Shown piece by piece: positions 1-7,475 of a stretch of DNA of 39,463 nt. Origin of the DNA: Acidimicrobiaceae bacterium (GTDB taxonomy: Bacteria > Actinomycetota > Acidimicrobiia > Acidimicrobiales > RAAP-2); the NCBI GenBank assembly GCA_003132165.1, contig PKWW01000066.1:77681-117143 (forward strand). Direction: 5' to 3'. The notes below the pieces were generated by a model, which saw nothing but the letters and a program-made list of their open reading frames with translations, ran no database searches and was not told where the DNA came from. The translations under genes were made by a program, and so were the position numbers. The stretch's first letter is position 1, and every line of letters starts with the position of its first letter.

Positions 1-1
1 G

Positions 2-1360
2 AAGGGCTCGCCCAAGGCAAACGTGGGGCGCACCTATCGGCTCACGCCCACCGAGGAGCAGATAAATGTTCTGACCGGGTAGTGTTACACGGCCCGCGCG
101 GTCTACAACCTGGCCCTCGCTCAGCGCCAGTTGGTGTGGGATGGCCGTCGTATCGGACTTAGTACGAGTGCCCAGTGCAGGACGCTCGCCCAAGCGCGCA
201 AGGAGATCGACTGGATTGCGTCGCTCCCATCCGCAGCGGGCCAGGACGTACTGCGTAGTTTGAACCAGGCCTATCAGAACTGGTGGAATCCCGAGCACCC
301 CGCCGCGCGGCCAACCTTCAAGAGGCGGTCTTCCGCCCTGTCGTTCTCTCTCCCTCATGACGCAACTGACGTGCGTCACGTGAGCCGCAAGTGGTCCGAA
401 GTTTGGGTCCCCAAGATGGGCTGGGTTCGGTTCCGGCGTCACCGACCCATAAATGGCGTCGTGCGCGGCGCTACCTTTTCCTACTCACCAGGCGGCGGCT
501 GGAAGGTCTCGTTCGGCGTGGCCGCCAAGCCCATCCTCGCGCCGCCGTCGAACAAAGGAGCGGTCGGGGTGGACTTCGGCGTGGCCTGTTCGGCCTACCT
601 GTCAAGCGAAGACGCACCACGGTTGATGGCTCCGACGCTGACCAAGGGCGAGGAGCAGCGCCTACTCGGACTCGAGCGCCGAAAGGCCCGTCAACTGGCC
701 TTCGCCAAGCGCCACAACGACGGTACGTACTCCAACCGACTGAAGAAGACCAATCAAGAGATCGCTCAACTCCGCGCCCGCCAGGCGCGTCGTCGAAACG
801 ACTTCACCCACAAGCTGACCTGCGACCTCGCCAAAAACCACGGCCTGGTCGGGATCGAGGACTTGTCGGTGAAGAATATGACCGCCTCTGCCAAAGGGAC
901 GGTGGAAGAACCGGGCACCAACGTGAGGGCGAAGGCGGGACTGAATCGAGAGATCCTGAACAACGCGCCCTTCGAGCGATCGCGTCAACTCACCTACAAG
1001 GTCCGACGCCACGGTGCAGTCCTGGTGAAGGTGCCGCCCAGGAATACCAGCCGACGTTGTAGTAACTGCGCCGTCATCGACGCGCAGAATCGACCCGGCT
1101 GTGGACGGACGTTCGCGTGTGTCGCGTGTGGGCATCAGGACCACGCCGACCACAACGCGGCGCGCAACATTGAACTGCTGGCGCGCACACGGGCGCACGC
1201 CGACCCAACACAGACCGCCGGACCGGCGGGGGCACGCTCGAAAGGGCGTGCCCACGACAGCACGGGCAGGCGCAAGCCGAGTCAAGGCCGTAAGGCCGTA
1301 GGCGGTTCCGTGAAGCCCATCAGATCAGAGCAATCTGGCCCGATGGGCAGAGTGGCCTGA
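2..1360 (+). pseudogene. tnpB: TnpB-like RNA-guided nuclease / IS200-IS605 OrfB with in-frame amber stop
   Basis: This is a transposon-encoded TnpB protein (RuvC-type nuclease guided by an omega-RNA, in the family that includes Cas12 ancestors). The N-terminus (GRTYRLTPTEEQ at about 26-61) is separated from the rest by a TAG codon at 80-82, after which the frame continues with CYTARAVYNLALAQ, so the reading frame is homologous on both sides of the stop. The longest open part starts at 131 (409 aa). Counting from there, the RuvC acidic residues are all present: D148 in GVDFGV, E243 in GIEDLSV and D340 in HADHNAARN. The zinc-finger cysteines C310, C313, C330 and C333 are also intact. No TnpA transposase is seen, but the window starts inside or just before the gene. 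I infer a recently inactivated gene, or one needing stop readthrough; an assembly error is the other possibility. Confidence 0.88.
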
Positions 1361-1375
1361 ACAAGACCACGGAAG

Positions 1376-1405
1376 CCTCGTCCTTCAGGGCGAGGTGGAT
1401 GTCAC
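1376..1405 (+). mobile_element. Right-end hairpin of the TnpB element (putative omega-RNA 3' end)
   Basis: A 9-bp stem with a 2-nt loop, CCTCGTCCT-TC-AGGGCGAGG (one G-U pair), lies at 1376-1395, 15 nt after the tnpB stop, and is followed by TGGATGTCAC. Hairpins of this kind near a GTCAC-type end are characteristic of IS200/IS605 right ends. In this family the omega-RNA runs through the 3' part of tnpB into this end, so the bases after about 1405 would serve as guide. The exact tip of the element is inferred. Confidence 0.55.
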
Positions 1406-1683
1406 TGGATGGTGTCACGAGCGGATCAGGCCCACAGGGTGAGACGAGGATCGCGCTTCGGTTCGCGCTGCTCGCGTGGGACGTGGCACAGGAGCCAAGG
1501 CCGCCAGACTGGCTGGTCGCCTCGGCCGCCGAGGGCATGGCGCGGGCGTACGCGGGCGCCGGAGATTTTGCCCAGGCCCGGGAATGGTCCGCGAAGGCCG
1601 AACGGCTGGTTGATCGGATTGCTGACGCCGATGACCGTGAGATCATCGCCGAGCAACTCGCCTCGGTACCGCTCGAAGCTTGA
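1399..1683 (+). pseudogene. 5'-truncated gene, C-terminal part of a TPR-like hypothetical protein
   Basis: This open frame of 94 codons has its apparent ATG inside the right end of the TnpB element, so the start is probably fortuitous. The translated part is helical and repeat-like: WLVASAAEGMARAYAGAG is followed by AREWSAKAERLVDRIADADD. It resembles the last helices of a small actinobacterial family of uncharacterised proteins with TPR-like A/G-rich helix pairs. The N-terminal half expected for such a family is absent. I infer that the element inserted into, or deleted, the 5' part of this gene. There is no Shine-Dalgarno sequence before the ATG. It could still be expressed from the element as a short protein. 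Confidence 0.5.
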
Positions 1684-1759
1684 CAAGACGCGGACGTGCG
1701 GTCTAAAGGCCAGATTGCAGTATCGCATGGTGCGTCAACAAACCCGTAAAGATAGGGGT

Positions 1760-2509
1760 ATGAGTTCCTTGCCGACGTTCGCGATCTTCGACCTCGACGG
1801 GACGCTCATTGACTCCCAGGTCGGGATACTCGAGTCGTTTCGCGCGACGTTGGCGGACTTCGGTTCCGTGGCATCGGACGATGAGTTGAAGGGGCTGATC
1901 GGCCCTCCGCTCAATGAATCCTTCGCTCGCCTGGGATTCAGCGGCGACCTCCTTGACGAGGTCGTTGACCGGTACCGTGACTACTACGCCGAAAGTGGCG
2001 TTCACGGTTGCCACCTGTACGACGGAGTGCTCGAGATGCTGACGGGACTCTCGTCGAGGGGGGTTCGTTTGGGTGTCGCAACCGCCAAGCGGGTGGATTT
2101 CTCAAATCAGATACTCGATGAACTCGGCATCGCCTCTCTCTTCGAAACGGTGTCGGGCGCGAACATCGACGGCACCCTCAGTGCGAAGAAGGAGATCGTG
2201 GCCGAGGTGTTGGCGTTCTTTCAGCCAGATGACCAAAGTGACGTCTGGATGGTCGGCGATCGTGAGATGGACGTCACCGCGTCACTCTTTCACGGGCTGG
2301 TACCGATTGGTGTGCTTTGGGGTTACGGCTCGCGCGAGGAACTGTTGTCGAGCGGGGCTGAATATCTGGTGGACCATCCGCGAGAGCTGCTGGATTTCGC
2401 CCGCGACTACGAAGGCGGGGACCCGGTCTGTTGGGCTCACCTGCTCTGCGAAGGGTGCGGAACGGTACTTGGCGGGACGAGCGAGCACCACTGCAAGATG
2501 GGCGAGTAG
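1760..2509 (+). CDS. HAD-superfamily hydrolase, phosphoglycolate phosphatase-like
   Basis: A 249-aa haloacid dehalogenase-type phosphatase that probably hydrolyses a small phosphate ester in the cytoplasm. Motif I is FDLDGTLIDS near the N-terminus (nucleophile Asp and acid/base Asp), motif II is the Thr in GVATAK, and motif III/IV lies in the MVGDREMDVTAS region. The cap domain between motifs I and II is of the helical Gph/PpaX type. The ATG at 1760 is chosen because MSSLPTFAIFDLDGT is the normal distance from motif I; the frame is open further upstream but that stretch is not protein-like. A -10-like TAAAGAT precedes the start closely. The C-terminus carries an unusual extra tail, CWAHLLCEGCGTVL...HHC, rich in Cys and His, beyond the usual end of the fold. 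The substrate is unknown. Confidence 0.9.
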   Translation: MSSLPTFAIFDLDGTLIDSQVGILESFRATLADFGSVASDDELKGLIGPPLNESFARLGFSGDLLDEVVDRYRDYYAESGVHGCHLYDGVLEMLTGLSSRGVRLGVATAKRVDFSNQILDELGIASLFETVSGANIDGTLSAKKEIVAEVLAFFQPDDQSDVWMVGDREMDVTASLFHGLVPIGVLWGYGSREELLSSGAEYLVDHPRELLDFARDYEGGDPVCWAHLLCEGCGTVLGGTSEHHCKMGE

Positions 2510-2559
2510 TCCGTACATTCTTCAACGGCCGGACCCAGATGGGTCGCCGCAGACATCGG

Positions 2560-2565
2560 TAATCT
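2560..2565 (+). promoter_or_regulatory. -10 element TAATCT of a leaderless gene
   Basis: TAATCT ends 6 nt before the ATG at 2572, so transcription would start at or next to the start codon. The intervening tcgagg could alternatively act as a very close Shine-Dalgarno sequence. Confidence 0.45.
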
Positions 2566-2571
2566 TCGAGG

Positions 2572-2985
2572 ATGGACTGGAAACTCGAACTGATAATCAT
2601 CCCCGTGAGCGATGTCGACGTTGCGAAGGCCTTCTACACCGAGCAGGTGGGCTTTGATCTCTTGATGGATGTGGAACTCAGCGAAGATCGAAGGGTTGCC
2701 CGTCTCATCCCGCCCGGATCGAAGTGCGGCATTGCGATTGGTACGGGGATGACCGATGCCGAACCAGGCAGCGCCACCGGTATGCACCTGATGGTCGACG
2801 ACGTCGTTGTCGCTCGCGACGAACTAGTCGCACGCGGGGTGTCGGTGCACGGCCCGTACCATTTCGTCGACGGTTTGCAAGCTCACGGTGTGAGTCCGAA
2901 TCGGACACCGTTCAACTCATTCCTGGACTTCGCCGACCCCGACGGCAACGTGTGGATTGTCCAAGAGGTACCGGCGGATTCGTAG
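2572..2985 (+). CDS. VOC (glyoxalase/bleomycin-resistance fold) family protein
   Basis: A single-domain vicinal-oxygen-chelate protein of 137 aa. It has the typical start (LIIIPVSDVDVAKAFYTEQVGFDLLMD), a central GMHLMVDDVVVARDELVARGV segment and the terminal FLDFADPDGNVWIVQEV. The DPDGN turn near the C-terminus is a hallmark of this family. VOC proteins of this size act as dimers on small metabolites or electrophiles, as dioxygenases, isomerases or sequestration proteins; the sequence does not show which. The start is supported by a TAATCT -10 element 6 nt upstream. It stands alone between a HAD phosphatase and a CLC protein. Confidence 0.9.
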   Translation: MDWKLELIIIPVSDVDVAKAFYTEQVGFDLLMDVELSEDRRVARLIPPGSKCGIAIGTGMTDAEPGSATGMHLMVDDVVVARDELVARGVSVHGPYHFVDGLQAHGVSPNRTPFNSFLDFADPDGNVWIVQEVPADS

Positions 2986-3278
2986 GAATTCGTCGACAGT
3001 TCCGACAGCGTCGATTCCTTCACGCAAAGCAATGCTCGAATCAAGAATCCGATTTCGAAGAAAGCGCGCCGAATCACGCCGAGGTCATCGGTCCAATCCA
3101 ACTCGGTGATCTCTTCCCAACCATGTCGTCCGCACCGCATCCTCGCCAACTCGAATCGTGAGGTCGAGGGCGCAGCGTGCGAGGACCACTCGCCGGTCTC
3201 GGTCTCCTCGCCGTCCAAAGTGAATGGAAAGCGCACGTCGTTGGAGTGCTTCAGCGACCTGGTGGCCGGTGTCACCAA
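2883..3278 (-). CDS. Tentative hypothetical protein antisense to the VOC 3' end
   Basis: The 359 bases between the VOC gene and the CLC gene (2986-3344) contain no recognisable gene on the plus strand. The minus strand is open for 131 codons and has a fairly natural composition (GEETETGEWSSH, GRHGWEEITELDWTDD, IRRAFFEIGFLIRAL), but the frame runs about 100 bp into the VOC gene and begins with a weak TTG without a convincing ribosome-binding site or -10 element. I do not recognise a family. It may be a decayed gene or chance; the stretch is also somewhat richer in A+T than its surroundings. Confidence 0.25.
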   Translation of the reverse strand: MVTPATRSLKHSNDVRFPFTLDGEETETGEWSSHAAPSTSRFELARMRCGRHGWEEITELDWTDDLGVIRRAFFEIGFLIRALLCVKESTLSELSTNSYESAGTSWTIHTLPSGSAKSRNELNGVRFGLTP

Positions 3279-3344
3279 GGGTTATCGATCGTTGCGTCAA
3301 ATTCTCAGGACTACCATTGGCTTACTTTGAGCAACGAGAGGCCA

Positions 3345-4721
3345 ATGGATCGCAAACACGAAGGTGAGAGCGAGCGACTGCGAGTCCCTCCGCCACTGAT
3401 CAAGAAGCGCATCGCATCCGGGCGGGGCGCGATGGAGCAGCCCAACGTCACCCACGACGGCGACGCCGCGTTGACGCCCACGTTCTGGATCGCCATCGTC
3501 CTTGTCGGGATTCTGACCGGCCTCTTCGGTGACCTGTTGATGTGGTTACTCAAGTTGGCCGAACAATTGGCGTTCAACTACCACTCCGGCAGTTACCAGA
3601 GTGCCGTGGCGGCGACCTCTGGTCTTCATCGCGTCGTGTCGTTGGTACTGGCCGGCATCGTCGGGGCGACCGGCTGGTACTTCATCCGCCGCTACTTGAA
3701 GCACGAGAAGTCCGAGATCGACGACGCGCTCTGGAACGGTGATGGCGAGCTTGGACTTCGTCGCAGTTTCCTTACGTCCATCCTCTCTGAGATCGTCATC
3801 GGCATGGGTGCGTCCATTGGGCGAGAGGCGGCACCGAAGTTGATGGGCGGCGCTTCGGGGAGTGTGCTGTCGCACTGGCTACACCTGAGCCCGGCTCAGA
3901 AGCGACTGCTCGTCGCGTGCGGTGGCGGTGCGGGTCTCGCCTGCGTGTACAACGTTCCGCTCGGTGGTGCCATATTCACCGCCGAGGTCCTCCTCGGGAG
4001 TTTCGCGCTCCCGACCGTGCTGCCAGCGCTCGCGTGCTCGCTGATCGCGACGATGGTGGCGTGGCTCTATCTGCCCAGTCGTGCGACCTACGTGGATATC
4101 CCGTCCTACCGGTTCAGCGGATCGCTGATGGTCTGGTCACTGCTCGCGGGTGTCGTCATCGGACTACTCGCCGTGTTCTACGTGCGCCTCATTGGGTGGG
4201 CCTCGAACTTTCGCGCCAAGGGCGTGACGATCTTCTGGTCGATGCCGCTCGCGTTCCTCATCGTCGGAGTTGTTGGTATTTGGTTCCCCCAGCTCTTCGG
4301 CAACGGCAAGGACATGGCGCATGATGCATTTATTGGCTACGGGAGCATCGGACTGCTCTTCGCACTCTTCGCCCTCAAGCCCTTCGTCACCGCGCTCACG
4401 CTGGGCAGTGGCGCGGCGGGAGGCGTGTTCACTCCGTTTCTCAGCACTGGAGCGGTCCTCGGGGCCTTCTTGGGCGCAGCCTGGATTCATCTCTGGCCCG
4501 GCACTCCGGTCGGGGCGTTCGCGCTGGTGGGCGCCGCCGCCATGATCGGTGCCTCGATGCAGGCGCCGCTCGCCGGACTCGTGCTGGTCGCGGAGTTGAC
4601 GCACAGCGGCTTCGCCATCATGATTCCCATGATGGCGGCGACATTGATCGCGACCTTCCTCGTGCGCCACATCGACGGCTACTCCATTTACTCGGCTCGC
4701 CTTCCGCGGCGCAGTGAGTAG
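3345..4721 (+). CDS. CLC-family chloride channel/transporter
   Basis: A 458-aa integral membrane protein of the CLC family, which moves chloride or related anions across the membrane. Counting from the ATG at 3345 (GAGAGG ribosome-binding site just upstream), a hydrophilic N-terminus of about 40 residues precedes the helices. The second CLC signature is present as GMGASIGREAAP with the gating glutamate at E161, the third selectivity motif as GSGAAGGVFTPFL, and the conserved Tyr in IYSARL near the C-terminus. The first signature GSGIP is not recognisable. The internal proton glutamate of CLC exchangers (second E of the FxxEE motif) is replaced by Val (V215, in FTAEVLL). This suggests a protein not coupled to protons, or an atypical subfamily. 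There is no CBS domain. A TACTTT -10 lies at 3323-3328. Confidence 0.92.
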   Translation: MDRKHEGESERLRVPPPLIKKRIASGRGAMEQPNVTHDGDAALTPTFWIAIVLVGILTGLFGDLLMWLLKLAEQLAFNYHSGSYQSAVAATSGLHRVVSLVLAGIVGATGWYFIRRYLKHEKSEIDDALWNGDGELGLRRSFLTSILSEIVIGMGASIGREAAPKLMGGASGSVLSHWLHLSPAQKRLLVACGGGAGLACVYNVPLGGAIFTAEVLLGSFALPTVLPALACSLIATMVAWLYLPSRATYVDIPSYRFSGSLMVWSLLAGVVIGLLAVFYVRLIGWASNFRAKGVTIFWSMPLAFLIVGVVGIWFPQLFGNGKDMAHDAFIGYGSIGLLFALFALKPFVTALTLGSGAAGGVFTPFLSTGAVLGAFLGAAWIHLWPGTPVGAFALVGAAAMIGASMQAPLAGLVLVAELTHSGFAIMIPMMAATLIATFLVRHIDGYSIYSARLPRRSE

Positions 4722-4861
4722 TGCGGCGAAAGAGATTGTCGGATCTGAAGAGGGCTTATCACGGCTCAAGTTGTCAAATTCCGAGTTGTCGACAATGCGC
4801 CTCGATTTTCTCTCATCAACCTAACGGCGGGGCCGATTGGCATCCGTGAAATGATGGGGAG

Positions 4862-5476
4862 ATGTACACACTGGTGAAGTTCGCACTCGACGATGATGAC
4901 GCTTGGCGTGTGGTCAACGACGCTGGCGCCGGAATGCTCGTAGTGATGACGCCGGGCGGGCTCGCAAGCGTATTCGTTCCTGTCGTGACGAGCGATGATC
5001 GGTGCACGTTGCGGTCCCACGTCGCGCGAGTCAATCCATGGTGGACGTCAATCACCGACGGCGACGACGTGCTCGGTCTCTTCGTCGCCGCCAGCGCCTA
5101 CGTGAGTCCGTCCTACTACCCGAGCCGGCTCGAGAATCCGGGTGTCGTGCCGACGTGGAACTACGTCGCCGCTGAAGTGCGCGGACGCGTGACGTTGCAC
5201 GATGACCCCCAGTGGAAGTTGGCGCAGGTGAAGTCCCAGACCGGCAGGTTCGAGGCGGGACGCGACCCCCAGTGGCGGGTCGAGGATGCACCGGCTGAGT
5301 TCATCGACAAGCAGTTGTCCGCGATCGTCGGACTCGAGATCGAGGTCCTCTCGATCGAGGGCAAGGCGAAGCTCTCCCAGAACCGACCTGATGTCGACCA
5401 CGACAGCGTGCGCCGCCACCTCGGTGAGGGTTCACTGGGTGAACGCAACACCGCCCAGCGGATGGCCAATGACTGA
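4862..5476 (+). CDS. PaiB-family FMN-binding negative transcriptional regulator
   Basis: A 204-aa split-barrel flavin-binding protein of the PaiB family. The signature blocks are SHVARVNPWW near residue 52-61, YVSPSYYPSR followed by VPTWNYVAAEVRGRV, and KLSQNRP near the C-terminus. In Bacillus subtilis PaiB works with the polyamine acetyltransferase PaiA and represses sporulation and degradative-enzyme genes. The gene overlaps the following GNAT acetyltransferase by 8 nt, the same pairing of functions as paiAB although in the opposite order. GGGGAG directly precedes the ATG. Family assignment is firm; the target genes and the flavin are not shown by the sequence. Confidence 0.9.
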   Translation: MYTLVKFALDDDDAWRVVNDAGAGMLVVMTPGGLASVFVPVVTSDDRCTLRSHVARVNPWWTSITDGDDVLGLFVAASAYVSPSYYPSRLENPGVVPTWNYVAAEVRGRVTLHDDPQWKLAQVKSQTGRFEAGRDPQWRVEDAPAEFIDKQLSAIVGLEIEVLSIEGKAKLSQNRPDVDHDSVRRHLGEGSLGERNTAQRMAND

Positions 5477-5963
5477 ACAGATATTCACCGTTCGTCGCGC
5501 TGGGGTTGAGGACGCGATGGCGTTGCGCGCGATCCGGCTGGAGTCGCTGAGCGACACACCCGACGCCTACGGCTCGACGTACAAGGATTCGCTGAAGTGG
5601 CCGAACTCGCGATGGCGAGTGGCGGCTCGCGAATGGAACTACTACCTCGCCGAGCGACACGGGCACGTCGTCGGCATGGCGTCGGGGGGTTTCAATGAGA
5701 ACCACCCGGGTACGCGATGGCTCTTTGGTATGTACGTCACGCCGGGTGCCCGGGGCACCGGTGTCGCCCAGGAACTCGTGGAGACCGTGAGCGACTGGGC
5801 TCGGGGTGACGGTGCGACCGAACTGTACCTTCACGTGACCACGACGGTGGCGCGTGCACGTGCGTTCTACCAGAAGGTCGGTTTCCGGCTCAACGGTGAG
5901 GAGATCGTGATGGACCGTGATACGTCGATACGACTCGTGACGATGGTGAGGGATCTTGTCTGA
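5469..5963 (+). CDS. GNAT family N-acetyltransferase
   Basis: A 164-aa acetyl-CoA-dependent acetyltransferase. The fold is recognisable from FTVRRAGVEDAMALRAIRLESL at the N-terminus, the acetyl-CoA loop MYVTPGARGTGVAQELVETV (motif A, R/Q-x-x-G-x-G/A) and the C-terminal ARAFYQKVGFRLNGEE segment. The ATG lies within the last codons of paiB (ATGACTGA, 8-nt overlap), so translation is probably coupled. By analogy with paiAB the substrate may be a polyamine or other amine, but nothing in the sequence proves this. Confidence 0.9.
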   Translation: MTEQIFTVRRAGVEDAMALRAIRLESLSDTPDAYGSTYKDSLKWPNSRWRVAAREWNYYLAERHGHVVGMASGGFNENHPGTRWLFGMYVTPGARGTGVAQELVETVSDWARGDGATELYLHVTTTVARARAFYQKVGFRLNGEEIVMDRDTSIRLVTMVRDLV

Positions 5964-6417
5964 ACCCTTTGACATCTTGCACGTCGAGCGCGTGCATCCC
6001 ACGGCGCTGCATGAACTGCGCCGCCGGGTGCTGCGCAGCGACAACCCCGACATCTCGGTCGCCGACCCTCGCGACGAAGAGGACACCGCGGTGCACTTCG
6101 CCGGCTTTCTCGGCGACCGGCTCGTGGTGAGCGCTTCGTTCTATCCGTCGACGCCACCAATGAACCCGCAGCTTGCGACCTATCAACTCCGCTATATGGC
6201 GACGGACTTCGACGTACAGGGTTGCGGTTACGGCGCGGTCGTGCTCGAGGTCGCCGAGGCGGAGCTTCGCGGTCTCGGTGCGCAGCAGTTGTGGGCCAAT
6301 GGCCGTGGCACAGCGCTCGGTTTCTATCGAGCGACCGGGTGGTCGACGGTGCCGGGTTCGGAGCATCTCAGCCCCGAGACGCAACTGCCCCACAAAGTGA
6401 TCTTCAAGATTCTCTAA
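5956..6417 (+). CDS. GNAT family N-acetyltransferase
   Basis: A second, shorter acetyltransferase (153 aa) in the same operon. It opens with a TTG codon inside the stop region of the previous gene (TTGTCTGA, again an 8-nt overlap). YMATDFDVQGCGYGAVVLEVAE is the acetyl-CoA binding motif A and NGRGTALGFYRATGWSTVPGSE is motif B. It belongs to the short ElaA/YjcF-like type of GNAT proteins by layout (ends shortly after the GFYRATGW block). It is not a recent duplicate of the preceding gene, because the sequences differ throughout. Substrate unknown. Confidence 0.85.
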   Translation: MSEPFDILHVERVHPTALHELRRRVLRSDNPDISVADPRDEEDTAVHFAGFLGDRLVVSASFYPSTPPMNPQLATYQLRYMATDFDVQGCGYGAVVLEVAEAELRGLGAQQLWANGRGTALGFYRATGWSTVPGSEHLSPETQLPHKVIFKIL

Positions 6418-6452
6418 GGCCGCCCGGGTTCGGAGAGGGTCCGATCGTTAAC

Positions 6453-6458
6453 TAGTTT
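6453..6458 (+). promoter_or_regulatory. -10 element TAGTTT of a leaderless gene
   Basis: TAGTTT followed by 6 nt (attcgt) and the ATG at 6465; there is no Shine-Dalgarno sequence. Confidence 0.5.
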
Positions 6459-6464
6459 ATTCGT

Positions 6465-7475
6465 ATGCGAAAACTGCTGATACCCCTCATCGCCATTGTT
6501 GTCGTGCTCGCCGTCATCGTTGGCTGGAAGCACCACAATTCATCCACGGCCGTCGTTTCGCCACCGAGCAGCACCACGACGACGACTGTCCCGCCCGTCG
6601 CGCCCCTCACCGGTCTGCCCGATCCGACGGGTGTCTCGCTGACCCGTTCGGCGCTCACGGTCAAGATCGAGAACACGCCCGAAGCGTTGCCCCAATGGGG
6701 TGTCGACCAGGCGGACGTCGTCTACGAGGAGATCGTGAACGGCGGCATCACCCGGCTCGCGGCGATCTTCAACTCGCACGCTCCCGCCAAGATTGGTCCT
6801 GTCCGTTCGGTGCGACCGACCGACACGCAGGTCGTCTGGCCGCTCGGCGGCATATTCGCCTACTCCGGCGGTGCGGCGTACGCGGTGGACAGCATCTCGA
6901 CGGCTCCCGTCAAGTTGATCGACGAGTCGAGCGCCGGTGCCGCGATGTTCCGCGACCCGAATCGCCAGGCTCCCCACAACCTGTACGCCATCGGGTCGTT
7001 GTTGTTCCGATTCGGTGGTACCCCGACACCGTCGCCGAAACTGTTCACCTACCGGGCGGTCACGGACAAGGTGAAGGGAACCACGGTCGCGCGCTTCGTC
7101 GTGCCGTTCCCGAGCATGTATCCGGTCACCTGGACCTGGGACACCCAGACGACGTCCTGGGACCGTACGCTCTTCGGTGAGGCGGACATCACCGGCACGA
7201 ACGTGCGCGAATCACCGAAGAACGTCGTCGTGATGTGGGTTCCCTACGTCGGCGGAGAACTCGGTAGTGAGGGTTCGTACGCCGATCTTCAGGGCACGGG
7301 CAACGTCGCAATCTTCACCGACGGTAAAGAAGTCCTCGGAACCTGGTCGCGAGGACCGTCCAAGGCGGACATCATCACCTACCAGACCAAGAGCGGCACG
7401 ACGATTACGTTGACGCCGGGTCAGACTTGGGTGGAGCTCTTGAACGACGGCGTGCCCCTCACGGTCACGCCGTAA
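6465..7475 (+). CDS. DUF3048 (YerB-like) membrane-anchored extracellular protein
   Basis: A 336-aa exported protein with an uncleaved-looking N-terminal membrane anchor (LLIPLIAIVVVLAVIVGW) followed by a Ser/Thr/Pro linker containing STTTTTVPP. The DUF3048 core follows: PLTGLPDPTG, KIENTPEALPQWGVDQADVVYEEIVNGGITRLAAIF, IGPVRSVRPTD and a DPNRQAPHNLYA block, then the C-terminal half with TWVELLND. Homologues such as Bacillus YerB are lipoproteins of unknown function; this one lacks a lipobox Cys. The start is supported by a leaderless-type -10. Its 3' end overlaps the convergent SRPBCC gene by 11 nt. Confidence 0.9.
   Translation: MRKLLIPLIAIVVVLAVIVGWKHHNSSTAVVSPPSSTTTTTVPPVAPLTGLPDPTGVSLTRSALTVKIENTPEALPQWGVDQADVVYEEIVNGGITRLAAIFNSHAPAKIGPVRSVRPTDTQVVWPLGGIFAYSGGAAYAVDSISTAPVKLIDESSAGAAMFRDPNRQAPHNLYAIGSLLFRFGGTPTPSPKLFTYRAVTDKVKGTTVARFVVPFPSMYPVTWTWDTQTTSWDRTLFGEADITGTNVRESPKNVVVMWVPYVGGELGSEGSYADLQGTGNVAIFTDGKEVLGTWSRGPSKADIITYQTKSGTTITLTPGQTWVELLNDGVPLTVTP

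Noticed and set aside
1409..1759. Upstream extension of the HAD phosphatase to a frame starting at 1409
   Set aside because: The extension is Arg/Pro-rich, has no family similarity and is the shadow of the truncated gene at 1399-1683; the HAD motif I lies at the correct distance from ATG 1760.
4786..4795. Palindrome TTGTCGACAA before the paiB gene
   Set aside because: A single 10-bp palindrome about 67 nt from the start with no second copy; could easily be chance.
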